Below, piece after piece: positions 52,530-61,469 of a DNA stretch of 64,000 nt. A program made the position numbers and the translations under genes. The DNA lies in assembly GCA_008363385.1 (NCBI GenBank), contig RHKY01000003.1, positions 1 through 64,000 of the forward strand, in the 5' to 3' direction. Below the pieces are notes generated by a model. That model was not told where the DNA came from, ran no database searches, and was given only the letters and a program-made list of their open reading frames with translations. Within the stretch, counting starts at the first letter, position 1; each line of letters starts with the position of its first letter. The DNA is from Acidobacteriota bacterium. GTDB lineage: Bacteria; Acidobacteriota; Thermoanaerobaculia; UBA5066.

Positions 52530-54896
52530 TCACTCCTCGAGCGCGCTGCGGAGCGCCGAGAGGAGCTTCCGCGAGGTCCCCTCCGCCGCGCCGGCCCGCT
52601 CCTCGGCCCGCACCACCGCCGCCTCCACGTCCTGCCGGAGCGAGGCCACGGCGGCGCCCAGGAGCTCGACCCTCTCGGAGAGCCCGCTTCGCTCGCCTTC
52701 GAAGCTCCGCGTCGCGGCCTCCAGGGCCTGGCGGAGCCGGGCGCTCTCCTCTTCCAGCGCCTGCCGGGTCTCGAGGAGCTGCCGCGCGGCCTCCTCCCGG
52801 CCCCGCTCCTCCTCGCCCAGCCGGGCTCCTGCCTCGTCCAGACGGCGGGCCAGGGCGAGGCGCTCTCCCTCCTCGCGGGAGGCGAGAGCTTCCAGGGCGG
52901 ACCGGAGCGCGGTTCGGTCCTCCTCGTGTCGCATGACGAACGGCTCGAGCGAGCCGACGGCGCGCGACAGCTCCTCCGAGAGGGCGGTCAGCCGCTCTCC
53001 GAGGCCCGACTCCAGCGCCGCGAGCTCTCCCCGGCCGACGGCGCCCTCGGCGCTGCCCGCCAGGCGGGCCACGGACTCCTCGGTTGCCGACAGGCGGGCG
53101 GCGAGCCCCGGCTCGCGGGCCGTCGCGGCCGCGGCCTCTTCCCGGGCGGAGCCGGCTAGGGACCTCGCCTCGGCGACCTCGGCCTGAAGGGCCCTCAGCT
53201 GGCCGGCGGTCTCCTCCGAGCGGGCCGTCGCGTCCCGGAGCCGGGACGTCACCTCCGCGACCTCGGCGCGCAGCCCGGCCATCTCGTCCGCGAGGCTCGC
53301 GCGCAGCTCGTCCAGCTCGTCGCGGGGCACGAGCGTCTCGAGCAGGCGCTTCTCGCTCTCCACGAGCGCCGCGCGAAGCCGGTCCTCCAGACCGAGGAGC
53401 GCCTCGGGCGACGCCTCGGACCGGTCCGGCGCGGCTTCCTGGGAGGGCACGGCCGGCGCCGGCGCCTCGGGCGCGACCGCCGGAGGGGCCGGCTCGGGCT
53501 CGGAGGCGACCGCCGGCGGCTCCAGCACCGCCGTGACCGCCTCGACGGGCTCGGCGACCGGCTCCTCCGGGACAGGGGCGGCGGCGAGCTCGGGGGCGGG
53601 CACCGGAACGGGCTCGGGCCCGGGCTCGGGCGCCTCGAGCGGCTCGGGCCCGGCCTCCTGCGAGGGAGGAGGCGCCTCGGCGAGGGTCACCACCTCCGGC
53701 CCGGGCGGGGCCGGCTCCGGCTCGCGAGGCGGCGCTTCCTCCGGCGGCACCGACTCGGCCTCGAAGGGGGACGAGGGCTCGGCCGAATCGTCCGCGAAGG
53801 CCGGCTCCGGCGCGGGAGGCGGAGCCTCGGGAGCGGCCGGGGGCGGAGGGAGCAGCAGCCCAGCCGAGTCGGCGAAGACGTCTCCGGTCTTCGGCTCCTC
53901 CGGGGAGAGCCACGTCGAGGAGGTCTCGAACGGGGACTCGCCCGCGGGCGCCGGGACCGGCGGCGGCGCGGCCGGCGCGGGGGGAGGAGCTGGCGCCGGC
54001 TCGGGGACGGCGGCCCTCGGGACCTTGCCCGACTTCCCCAGGCCGAGCTGGTCCAGGAGGGCCTTCCGCTCCTCGCGCGGCGCGAAGAGGCGCAGCCAGG
54101 AGGAGTCGTCCCTCGGCGCTCGGCTCGCCGGCTTCGCGGCGGGAGGGGGGGTCGCCGGCTCGGCCTCCGCCGCGGCAGAGGCCGGGACGGGTGCCGGGAC
54201 GGGCGGGACCGGGGGGGCCAGCGGCTGGATCTGGACCGTGGAGGCCTGGTCGTCGGGCATCGTGTCGTCCAGGACGCCCGGGTCCAGCTCCAGCCCGCCG
54301 CCGGGCCTCTGCAGCCTCCGGAGGAGGTCGACGAAGGTCAGCTTCGACACGAGGCGGAAGGTCTCCACGACGCCGCGCCCCTCCGAGGCCACGGCGTCGA
54401 CGAACGCGTACGACCCGAACCCGAGCGACTCCTGGAGCGTCTCGACGGGGAGGACGCCCGGCAGGTCGCGCTTGTTGAACTGGATGACGAGGGGGATCTG
54501 GTCGAGCGAGAGGCCCTGCTCGTCGAGGTTCTCCTTGAGGTTCTGGAACGACTCGAGGTTGTGCGAGAGCATCGACCACTGCGAGTCGACGACGAAGACG
54601 ATGCCGTCCACCCCCCGGAGGACGAGCTTCCGCGTCTCGTTGTAGAAGACCTGCCCCGGGACCGTGCAGAGCTGGAAGCGGACCGTGTAGCCCTTGATGT
54701 TCCCCAGCTCCACCGGGAGGAGGTCGAAGTAGATCGTCCGGTCCTGCGCGGTCGAGAGCGAGAGGAGGCGGCCGACGGTCCCGCGGTCCAGGCGGTCGTG
54801 GAGCAGCCTCAGGTTCGTCGTCTTGCCGCACAGGCCCGGCCCGTAATAGACGATCTTGGCCGTCAGCTCGCGGGTCGAGTGGTTGAAGAGGACCAT
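52530..54896 (-). CDS. MglA-family GTPase with Pro/Ala/Glu linker and long coiled-coil tail
   Basis: 788 residues, about four times a normal MglA (~195). Residues 1-200 are a full MglA-type small GTPase: P-loop GPGLCGKTTN at 19-28, DRTIYFDLLPVELG, TVPGQ at 78-82, NKRD at 141-144. Residues ~205-500 are a low-complexity linker of Pro, Ala and Glu with almost no order. Residues ~505-788 are heptad-rich coiled coil (EALLGLEDRLRAALVESEKR; LRSALEALASREEGERLALA). No MglB is seen in the window. Start ATG 54896 has GAGGGA upstream; TATACT at 54937-54932 is a candidate -10. Likely a polarity or cytoskeletal switch tethered to its effector. Confidence 0.85.
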   Translation of the reverse strand: MVLFNHSTRELTAKIVYYGPGLCGKTTNLRLLHDRLDRGTVGRLLSLSTAQDRTIYFDLLPVELGNIKGYTVRFQLCTVPGQVFYNETRKLVLRGVDGIVFVVDSQWSMLSHNLESFQNLKENLDEQGLSLDQIPLVIQFNKRDLPGVLPVETLQESLGFGSYAFVDAVASEGRGVVETFRLVSKLTFVDLLRRLQRPGGGLELDPGVLDDTMPDDQASTVQIQPLAPPVPPVPAPVPASAAAEAEPATPPPAAKPASRAPRDDSSWLRLFAPREERKALLDQLGLGKSGKVPRAAVPEPAPAPPPAPAAPPPVPAPAGESPFETSSTWLSPEEPKTGDVFADSAGLLLPPPPAAPEAPPPAPEPAFADDSAEPSSPFEAESVPPEEAPPREPEPAPPGPEVVTLAEAPPPSQEAGPEPLEAPEPGPEPVPVPAPELAAAPVPEEPVAEPVEAVTAVLEPPAVASEPEPAPPAVAPEAPAPAVPSQEAAPDRSEASPEALLGLEDRLRAALVESEKRLLETLVPRDELDELRASLADEMAGLRAEVAEVTSRLRDATARSEETAGQLRALQAEVAEARSLAGSAREEAAAATAREPGLAARLSATEESVARLAGSAEGAVGRGELAALESGLGERLTALSEELSRAVGSLEPFVMRHEEDRTALRSALEALASREEGERLALARRLDEAGARLGEEERGREEAARQLLETRQALEEESARLRQALEAATRSFEGERSGLSERVELLGAAVASLRQDVEAAVVRAEERAGAAEGTSRKLLSALRSALEE

Positions 54897-54962
54897 CGGC
54901 GTCCCTCGTCGTCTCGTTCCGGTGGAAGGGCAGTATAGGGCCGCGGCCCCCTTCCGGGGGCT

Positions 54963-54968
54963 TACGAT
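54963..54968 (+). promoter_or_regulatory. Candidate -10 for leaderless MBL gene
   Basis: TACGAT, six bases before GTG 54975; no ribosome site and no clear -35. Confidence 0.3.
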
Positions 54969-54974
54969 CGCCGG

Positions 54975-55823
54975 GTGCCGGGCGGACGCGAGGCGCGGAT
55001 CGAGGGGACGTGGGCGGGGGTGCGGCTCGCCGGGGTGTCGCTGGCCGGCAAGGAGACCTGGTTCCACGTCCCGTCGATGAACCTCCTCCTCGACGTGGGG
55101 AGGTGCCCGACGGAGGCCGTCGCGGTCCCCGACCTCTTCCTCTCGCACGCCCACCTCGACCACGCCGCGGGGGTGGCCTACTGGTGCTCCCAGCGCAGGC
55201 TCGGGCGCGTCGCCGGAGGCGTCGTGAGGACCGAGCCGTCCACGGTCCCCGCGTGGCGCGAGCTCCTCTCGCTGCACGCGGCTCTGGAGGGCGTGACGTA
55301 CGACGCGCGCGTCGAGCCGATCGCCCCGGGCGAGTCCGTCCTCCTGCGGAAGGACCTGTCGGTGGGGGCCTTCGCGGTCTCGCACCGCGTCCCGGCCCTC
55401 GGCTTCGTGGCGCAGGAGGTGAGACACCGGCTCCGCGCGGCGTGGCGCGGCAAGCCGCAGGCGGAGATCCGGCAGGCGATCGCCTCGGGCGAGGAGGTCT
55501 CGGAGGCCGTGTCGATCCCGATCCTGGCCTACTCGGGCGACACGGCGCCCGACTTCTTCCGCCTGGCGCCGGAGGCGGCGCGCCGCGCGAGGGTCCTCCT
55601 CCTGGAGTGCTCGTTCCTCGAGCCGGGGCACCGGGGGCGGGCGGCCGAGTGGGGGCACCTCCACCTGGACGACGTCGCCGAGCACGCCGACCTCCTGGAG
55701 AACGAGGTGGTCCTCCTGACGCACCTGACCCTCCGGACGCGCCCCGACGAGATCCGGCGGCTCGTCTCCTCGCGCCTCCCCGCTCGCCTGGCCTCCCGCG
55801 CCGTCCCGTTCCTCCCCGGCTGA
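54975..55823 (+). CDS. MBL-fold metallo-hydrolase (RNase Z-like)
   Basis: 282 residues. Motif II SHAHLDHAAGVAYW supplies the HxHxDH metal site; later ligands are in AYSGDTAPDFF, HLHLDDVAEHA and LLTHLTLRT. The shape (short N-terminus, SGDT loop) recalls the tRNase Z/ElaC-like branch of the superfamily, but the substrate is not determined. Start GTG 54975 chosen on the -10 spacing. Confidence 0.85.
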   Translation: MPGGREARIEGTWAGVRLAGVSLAGKETWFHVPSMNLLLDVGRCPTEAVAVPDLFLSHAHLDHAAGVAYWCSQRRLGRVAGGVVRTEPSTVPAWRELLSLHAALEGVTYDARVEPIAPGESVLLRKDLSVGAFAVSHRVPALGFVAQEVRHRLRAAWRGKPQAEIRQAIASGEEVSEAVSIPILAYSGDTAPDFFRLAPEAARRARVLLLECSFLEPGHRGRAAEWGHLHLDDVAEHADLLENEVVLLTHLTLRTRPDEIRRLVSSRLPARLASRAVPFLPG

Positions 55824-55863
55824 GCGGCCGCGTCGTCCCGGGGATCCTGCGAAGATAGGGGCG

Positions 55864-56946
55864 ATGCTCTCGACGGGCCGGCGGGCCGCCGCGGCTTCCG
55901 CCGTGGCGCTCGCCCTCCTCCTCGCAGCCTGCTTCGAGCCCCCCGTGCGCGAGGCCGTCGAGCTCGTCTTCGACGCGCGCGGCGCCCTCACGGTCCTGGC
56001 CACGACGCGCCTCCAGAGCGAGGAGAGCTACCCGCGCAACCCGCGGGCGCGCGAGCGGGTCGCCGAGGTCCGCGACGCCGCCCGCTGCGGAGAAGACGCC
56101 CTCACCCGCCAGCTGGAGCTCCTCGCGCCCTCCTCGCTCACGAGGGCGCTCGCCTACCGGGACGGGGCCCTCCGCGAGGTCCGCCGGACGGCCTCCTACG
56201 CCGACGCCCGGGCCGTGGAGAGGCTCTTCGAGGGGGCACCGCTCTCCGTCGGCCTGACGCGCTCCGGCGGCGAGATGCAGCTCGAGATCCTGCCGGGCCG
56301 GGGCGGCCGGGCGACCGCCTCGGAGCGGCGCGAGGCGGCCTCCGCAATCTCGGGCTTCTCGGAGGCGGCGGCGCGCTACCTCTCGGCCCTGGCCGACCTC
56401 TGGGACTACCTCGACGGGAACCCTCACCGGGAGCGCGTCGTCGTCGCGGGGATCCTCGACCTTCGGACCGGCGAGGAGGAGGAGCCGCCCGAGCGCGAGC
56501 GGGCGCTGGGAGAGGCCGTCGTGGAGGCGATGGGCCAGGTCCACGAGTTCCTGCAGCTCTCCGAGGGGCGCGGGGAGAGCCTCGACGAGCTCTCCCGCAA
56601 GGCCTACGACCCGTTCCCCGTCCCGCTCTCGGTCGAGGTGGCCGGGACCGTGGCGGAGGCGACCGGGTTCCTGCGCGAGGGGACGGGGAAGCTCCGCGTC
56701 CCGCCGGTCTCGCTCTGGGGGACGCTCTCTTCGCTCTCGAACCGATGGGTGAGGCCCGACCCGCTCGCCGAGTTCGTCCGGCGCGACGAGGATCCCTCCC
56801 TCCCCGAGCCCGACGTCGACGCCTTCCTCGCCTCCGGCCGGCAGGTCGTCGCTCGCCCGACGGCGGCCGAGGTGCGCGAGGCGATCGAGGCGGGACTCGT
56901 CCCCGCGCCCGTCTACCGCCTCCGCTGGACGCTGCCCAGGGGCTGA
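55864..56946 (+). CDS. Lipoprotein of unknown function
   Basis: 360 residues. Lipobox LALLLAAC followed by CFEPPVREAVELVFDARG, which forms a beta domain start. The central ~150 residues are helical and acidic/Arg-rich. I recognise no family. The sequence AAGATA lies six bases before ATG 55864. It is convergent with the kinase-TPR gene. Confidence 0.78.
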   Translation: MLSTGRRAAAASAVALALLLAACFEPPVREAVELVFDARGALTVLATTRLQSEESYPRNPRARERVAEVRDAARCGEDALTRQLELLAPSSLTRALAYRDGALREVRRTASYADARAVERLFEGAPLSVGLTRSGGEMQLEILPGRGGRATASERREAASAISGFSEAAARYLSALADLWDYLDGNPHRERVVVAGILDLRTGEEEEPPERERALGEAVVEAMGQVHEFLQLSEGRGESLDELSRKAYDPFPVPLSVEVAGTVAEATGFLREGTGKLRVPPVSLWGTLSSLSNRWVRPDPLAEFVRRDEDPSLPEPDVDAFLASGRQVVARPTAAEVREAIEAGLVPAPVYRLRWTLPRG

Positions 56947-56973
56947 GCCCCGGGGACGCCCCGGGCCGCCGCG

Positions 56974-59900
56974 TCAACGCCGCGGCGACGCCGCCAGCCG
57001 CGCGGCCTCGGCCGCCAGCGAGCCGTACTCGACCTGGAGGAGCGGGTTCCCGGCGAAGGCGCGGGCGAAGGCGGCGCGGGACGCGCCCGCCTCGGCCGTG
57101 CGCGCCGCCGGCTCGCGTGCGGCCCGGGCGGCGAGGAGAGCGATCGCCCCCTCCTCGGCGTCCGGCTCGAACCGGAGGTGGAGGAGCGTCCGCGCCTTCC
57201 TGGCCGAATCCCGGCCCGCCGCGAGGTCCCCTCGCGCGTCCCGCCCCAGGGAGGAGAGGACGGCCGCGCGCTCGCGCGCCACGCGGGCCGAAAGGAGCCA
57301 CGCCTCGCCGTCCCTCGGGTTCGCCCGGGCGGCCCGCGAGACGTCCTGGTCGGCTGCCCCCAGGAGCGCGAGCGCGCCCCGGCCTCCCAGGAAGCGAGCC
57401 TCGACGAGGGCCAGCTCGGCGCGGGCGCTCAGGGCGGCGGGGTTTCCCGGGTCCGTCGCCAGCGCCCGGGCCACGTCGAGGCGGCCGGACCGCACCGCCG
57501 CCAGGGGAGACTCCCCGCGCGACAGGAGCCACCGAGCTTCCAGGGCGGCGAGCGACGCGAGCTGCGCGTGGACGACGGGGATCCCGGGCTTCAGCGCGAG
57601 CCCCCTTCCGAAGGCCTCCCGCGCGGCCTTCAGGGCCGCGCCCGGGCTCGCGCCCGCGAGGGCCCGGAACTGCGCCCTCACCAGCGAGGCCCAGCCGAGG
57701 TTCAGCCACGGGGTGGCGTAGCGCGGGTTCAGGGCCGCCGCCTTGCGGTAGGCCTCCTCGGCCCGCGCCAGGTGGGGCTCGGGGTCGCGCCCCGAGGCCG
57801 CCTCGATCAGCGCGAGGTTCAGGCTCGGGTTGCCGAGGCTGTTCTGGGCGTAGGCGTCGCCGGGGTTGGCCGCCAGCGCCTCCCGGTAGGCCGCCTCGGC
57901 GCGTGCGTAGGCCGGCCGCGGGTCCTCCCCCCGATCCGCGAGGACGCCCGCAAGGTCCTGGAAGGCGTTCCCGAGGTTCGTCCGGACGTAGGCCAGCGAC
58001 GGCGCGATCGCCAGGGCGCGCTCGTACGCCTCGACCGACTTCCGGAGCAGTCCCGAGTCCTGGCCGCCCCGCGCCCGCTCGGCCTCGGAGAGCGCGTTGT
58101 TCGCGTAGCCGAGGGCGTTGAAGGTGGCCGGGTCGGTGGCGCCGAGCTCGGCGGCCTTCTCGAGGTTGGCGACGGCGCGCCCGAGCTCGGGCCGCGGGTC
58201 GCGGCCGCTCTCTTGCTCCCACTCCGCGCGGCGCACGCCGACGATGGCGAGGGCCTTCCAGCCCTTCTCGGAGCGCGGGTCGAGGCGGGTGACGCGGGAG
58301 GCGTCGGCCAGGGCGGCCTCGTAGCGCTCCGACGGGTCCCGCCCCGACTCCGCGAGCGACTCGCCGTGGAGCCTCAGGAGGTCCGACCGGGCCACGAGGA
58401 GGCCGGCGTGGTCCGGGTCCGCCGTGAGCCCGGCGGCGTAGGCGCGCTCGGCCCGCTCCACCCAGGGCTCCACGTCCCCGCCGCCGTCGTAGTGCTCCAG
58501 CTCCACGCGGGCCGCGTGGACGGTCCCGATCCCCAGGTAGCTCTCCGGGTCGCTGCGGGCCACGCCCGCGGCCTTCTCGAAGGCCGACGCGGCCGCCTCG
58601 TAGCCGGCCCGCGCCGCTTCCGTCTCCCCCCGCTCCCGCGCGGCGTTGGCACGCGTCAGGAGGACCTCGCCCGTCAGGCGCAGCGCCTCGAAGAGCGCGG
58701 GCTCGTCCGCCACGGCCCGCGCGGCCCCCGCCAGGGCGGCGTCCCACCGCTCCTCGCAGAAGTCCAGGAGAGCCCGCGCCAGGAGCGCCTCGCTGCCGCC
58801 GCCCGAAGCGCCCTCGCGCAGGTAGCGCCGGGCCGGCTCCCGGAGCGCGCGCTCGGCGGCCTGACGCCGCTCGCGCTTCAGCTGCGGGTTCGGAAGGCGC
58901 GCGACGGCCCTCAGCTCGGCCTGGTAGAGGGAGGCGTGGACGAGACCGAGGTCGCGGGCGACATCGACGGAGCGGAACCCCGCGTCCCAGGCCGCGAGCA
59001 GGCTGTCCCGCGCCTCCGCGAGGCGGCCGAGCGCCAGCTCCCCTCGCCCTCGCGCCGCCAGGACGGGTCCGCGGTCGGCCGGCGACGAGCCGAGCCGCGA
59101 GGAGAGGCCCTCCACCCGGCGCTCCAGGCGCTCCCGTTCCGCCCGGACGTCGTGCAGGGGGAGAAGGCTCGCCACCCGCATCGCGTCGCCGACGCGGGCC
59201 GCCTCCTCGCCCAGCTCCTGCGCCAGCCGGGCGCGCGAGAGGGCCCGGGAACGCTCCCTCAGAGCGAGGGCGCCGAGGAGCGCCAGGGCCGCGAGGACCA
59301 CCGCCGCCGCCCCGACGGCCGCCCGGTGCTTCCTCGCCTTGCGCGCCGCGAGGTAGACGAGGCTCGGGGGGCGGGCCGAGATCGGCTCTCCGTCCAGCCA
59401 GCGGCCGAGGTCCTCGGCGAGGGCGCGCGCCGTGTCGTACCTCCTCTCGGGCTCCTTCTCGAGGCACTTCCTCGTGATCGTCTCGAGGTCCTTCGGCAGC
59501 GACGGCAGGAGGCGGCGGGGCGCGGGCGCCTCTCGCGAGAGGACCTGCATCATCACGTCCACGGCGTTCGGCCCCGCGAAGGGGGGCCGGCCGGTCAGGA
59601 CCTCGTAGAGCACGGCGCCCAGACCGTAGACGTCCGTCCTCCGGTCCACGCGCTCGGACTCGCCCTGGGCCTGCTCGGGGGCCATGTAGGACGGGGTCCC
59701 GACGACGTGCCCGCTCGCCGTCTGCCCGGGCCCCTCGGTGTCCCGCGCCAGGCCGAAGTCGAGGACGTAGGGCTTGGGCCGCCCCTCGGGATCCCGCTCG
59801 ACCATGACGTTCGTCGGCTTGAGGTCGCGGTGGATCAGCCCCGTCCGGTGCGCGGCGTGGACCCCCTCGGCCACCAGCGCCACGCACGCCACCTTCTCCC

Positions 59901-60294
59901 GGAGCGACATCGAGCGGGAGGCCTCGCGCAGCGTGGTTCCCTCGACGAGCTGCATCACGATGAAGGGACGCCCCTCGTCGACGCCGGCCTCGAAGACGCG
60001 GCAGACGTTCTCGTGGTCGATCCGGGCCTGCGACCGCGCCTCCAGGAGGAACCGGCCGAGCTGCCGCGGGTCGGCGCCGTGGAGGAGCTTGACGGCCACC
60101 TGGCGCGAGAGGAGCGGGTCGCTGGCGCGGTAGACGGTCCCCATCCCCCCTTCGCCGAGGACGTCGAGGAGCTGCCATCGCCCGACGGACCGCGGCGCGG
60201 CGGCAACGGGGCGATCGGCCGCGGCGGGGGCGTCCCGGTCGCCCGTGGCGACGGTGAGGTCGTCCTCTCTCGGCCGTCCGGTCGGTGGATCCAC
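56974..60294 (-). CDS. Transmembrane Ser/Thr protein kinase with C-terminal TPR array
   Basis: 1,106 residues. Kinase domain ~38-310: GEGGMGTV at 47-54, catalytic Lys 69 (VAVKLL), HRDLKPTN, DFGLA, GTPSYMAPEQAQGE; all invariant residues present, so active. One transmembrane helix (~328-350, AVGAAAVVLAALALLGALAL). The remaining ~750 residues are Ala/Arg/Glu-rich TPRs, with tandem motifs such as AYASGLTADP- and NLGNAF-type turns. Typical PknB-like signalling protein with an outer sensing or scaffold part. GTG 60294 follows GAGGAG; TATACT at 60329-60324 is a candidate -10. Confidence 0.92.
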   Translation of the reverse strand: MDPPTGRPREDDLTVATGDRDAPAAADRPVAAAPRSVGRWQLLDVLGEGGMGTVYRASDPLLSRQVAVKLLHGADPRQLGRFLLEARSQARIDHENVCRVFEAGVDEGRPFIVMQLVEGTTLREASRSMSLREKVACVALVAEGVHAAHRTGLIHRDLKPTNVMVERDPEGRPKPYVLDFGLARDTEGPGQTASGHVVGTPSYMAPEQAQGESERVDRRTDVYGLGAVLYEVLTGRPPFAGPNAVDVMMQVLSREAPAPRRLLPSLPKDLETITRKCLEKEPERRYDTARALAEDLGRWLDGEPISARPPSLVYLAARKARKHRAAVGAAAVVLAALALLGALALRERSRALSRARLAQELGEEAARVGDAMRVASLLPLHDVRAERERLERRVEGLSSRLGSSPADRGPVLAARGRGELALGRLAEARDSLLAAWDAGFRSVDVARDLGLVHASLYQAELRAVARLPNPQLKRERRQAAERALREPARRYLREGASGGGSEALLARALLDFCEERWDAALAGAARAVADEPALFEALRLTGEVLLTRANAARERGETEAARAGYEAAASAFEKAAGVARSDPESYLGIGTVHAARVELEHYDGGGDVEPWVERAERAYAAGLTADPDHAGLLVARSDLLRLHGESLAESGRDPSERYEAALADASRVTRLDPRSEKGWKALAIVGVRRAEWEQESGRDPRPELGRAVANLEKAAELGATDPATFNALGYANNALSEAERARGGQDSGLLRKSVEAYERALAIAPSLAYVRTNLGNAFQDLAGVLADRGEDPRPAYARAEAAYREALAANPGDAYAQNSLGNPSLNLALIEAASGRDPEPHLARAEEAYRKAAALNPRYATPWLNLGWASLVRAQFRALAGASPGAALKAAREAFGRGLALKPGIPVVHAQLASLAALEARWLLSRGESPLAAVRSGRLDVARALATDPGNPAALSARAELALVEARFLGGRGALALLGAADQDVSRAARANPRDGEAWLLSARVARERAAVLSSLGRDARGDLAAGRDSARKARTLLHLRFEPDAEEGAIALLAARAAREPAARTAEAGASRAAFARAFAGNPLLQVEYGSLAAEAARLAASPRR

Positions 60295-60337
60295 GCCGCT
60301 CTCCTCGGGCTCTCTGGCCCGGGAGTATAGGCAAACC

Positions 60338-61429
60338 TCAACCCCGGAACAGCTTCTTGCGGTTCCTCACGTAGTCGCGGAAGACGAAGGTCCCGAGGTC
60401 GGTCGGCGTCGCGTAGTAGGCGCGCCCGCGAGCCACCTTCGTCAGCGTGTCGACGAACTCGACGAGGGCGGGGTCGGTCGCGATCATGAACGTCGTCAGC
60501 TGGATGCCGGCGCGGCGGAGGCGCTCGGCCTCCTGGAGCGTCCGGTTGACGATTTTCAGGTCGAGGCCGAACGGGTTCTTGTAGAGCCGCCCCCCTTCGC
60601 GGATGCACGACGGCTTGCCGTCGGTGACGAGGAAGACCTGCCGGTTGGCCGACTTCCGCCGGACGAGGAGCTTCCTCGACAGCTCGAGCCCCGCCCGCGT
60701 GTTCGTGTGGAACGGCCCGACCGAGGCGCGCGAGAGCTTCTCGATCGGGACCGTCACCGCGTCGTCGCCGAACAGGACGACGTCGATCGTGTCCTTCGGG
60801 TACTTCGAGAGGATCAGCTCGGTGAGGGCGAGCGCGACCTTCTTGGCCGGCGTGAACCGGTCCTCGCCGTACAGCACCATCGAGTGCGAGACGTCGATGG
60901 CGATGGCGGTGGCGCAGTCGGACTGCTGCTCGGTCTCGAACACCTCGAAGTCCGCCGGGAGGAGGGCGAGCGCGTCCCGGTCCCGCCGCGCGGCGTTCCT
61001 CACGGTCGACACGGAGTCGAGCCGGGAGAGGTCGTCGCCGAACTCCCACTCCCGCGTCTCGGGGAGGAGCTCGGCGCCGCGGCCCGCCTGCGGGACGCCG
61101 TGGAGTCCGGGACCGGACCGCGAGAGGGAGGAGAAGATCTCCTCCAGGGCCGCCCGGCGGATCCTCCGCTCCCCCCCGCCCGCGAGGGAGAGCCTCCCGT
61201 CCGCGTCGCGCCCCACGAGCCCGCGCGCCTCGAGCGCCCGGCGGAACTCCTCGAGGTCGAGGTCCTGGGAGAGGAGGCCCCGGCGTTGCAGCTCCGCCAG
61301 GACGCGCAGCGCCTCCTCGACGTCCCCTCCCGTCGCCGTCACCAGCTCCAGGAAGAGCTTCAGGAGCTCCTCGAACGTCAGGAGCGAGCGGAGGAGGTCG
61401 AGCGGCAGCTCCCCGTAGCGATAGTCCAC
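60338..61429 (-). CDS. VWA domain protein
   Basis: 363 residues. A helical N-terminal half precedes a von Willebrand A domain with an intact MIDAS: DVSHS at 179-183, a Thr in FHTNTRAG, and Asp in VTDGKP. No signal peptide, so cytoplasmic. Such proteins often pair with MoxR AAA ATPases, but none is adjacent; the kinase next door is the nearest regulator. GTG 61429 has TATCCT eight bases upstream and no ribosome site. Confidence 0.85.
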   Translation of the reverse strand: MDYRYGELPLDLLRSLLTFEELLKLFLELVTATGGDVEEALRVLAELQRRGLLSQDLDLEEFRRALEARGLVGRDADGRLSLAGGGERRIRRAALEEIFSSLSRSGPGLHGVPQAGRGAELLPETREWEFGDDLSRLDSVSTVRNAARRDRDALALLPADFEVFETEQQSDCATAIAIDVSHSMVLYGEDRFTPAKKVALALTELILSKYPKDTIDVVLFGDDAVTVPIEKLSRASVGPFHTNTRAGLELSRKLLVRRKSANRQVFLVTDGKPSCIREGGRLYKNPFGLDLKIVNRTLQEAERLRRAGIQLTTFMIATDPALVEFVDTLTKVARGRAYYATPTDLGTFVFRDYVRNRKKLFRG

Positions 61430-61437
61430 CCGAAGGT

Positions 61438-61443
61438 AGGATA
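61438..61443 (-). promoter_or_regulatory. Candidate -10 for leaderless VWA gene
   Basis: TATCCT, eight bases before GTG 61429; the overlapping sequence on the plus strand could serve the divergent gene. Confidence 0.3.
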
Positions 61444-61469
61444 CGTTCGCGGATGACGGACGGACGGGG

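Noticed and set aside
53533-54645. Plus-strand frame coding a Ser/Gly-rich protein
   Set aside because: It is the antisense of the Pro/Ala/Glu linker of the MglA fusion; low complexity is mirrored, not independent.
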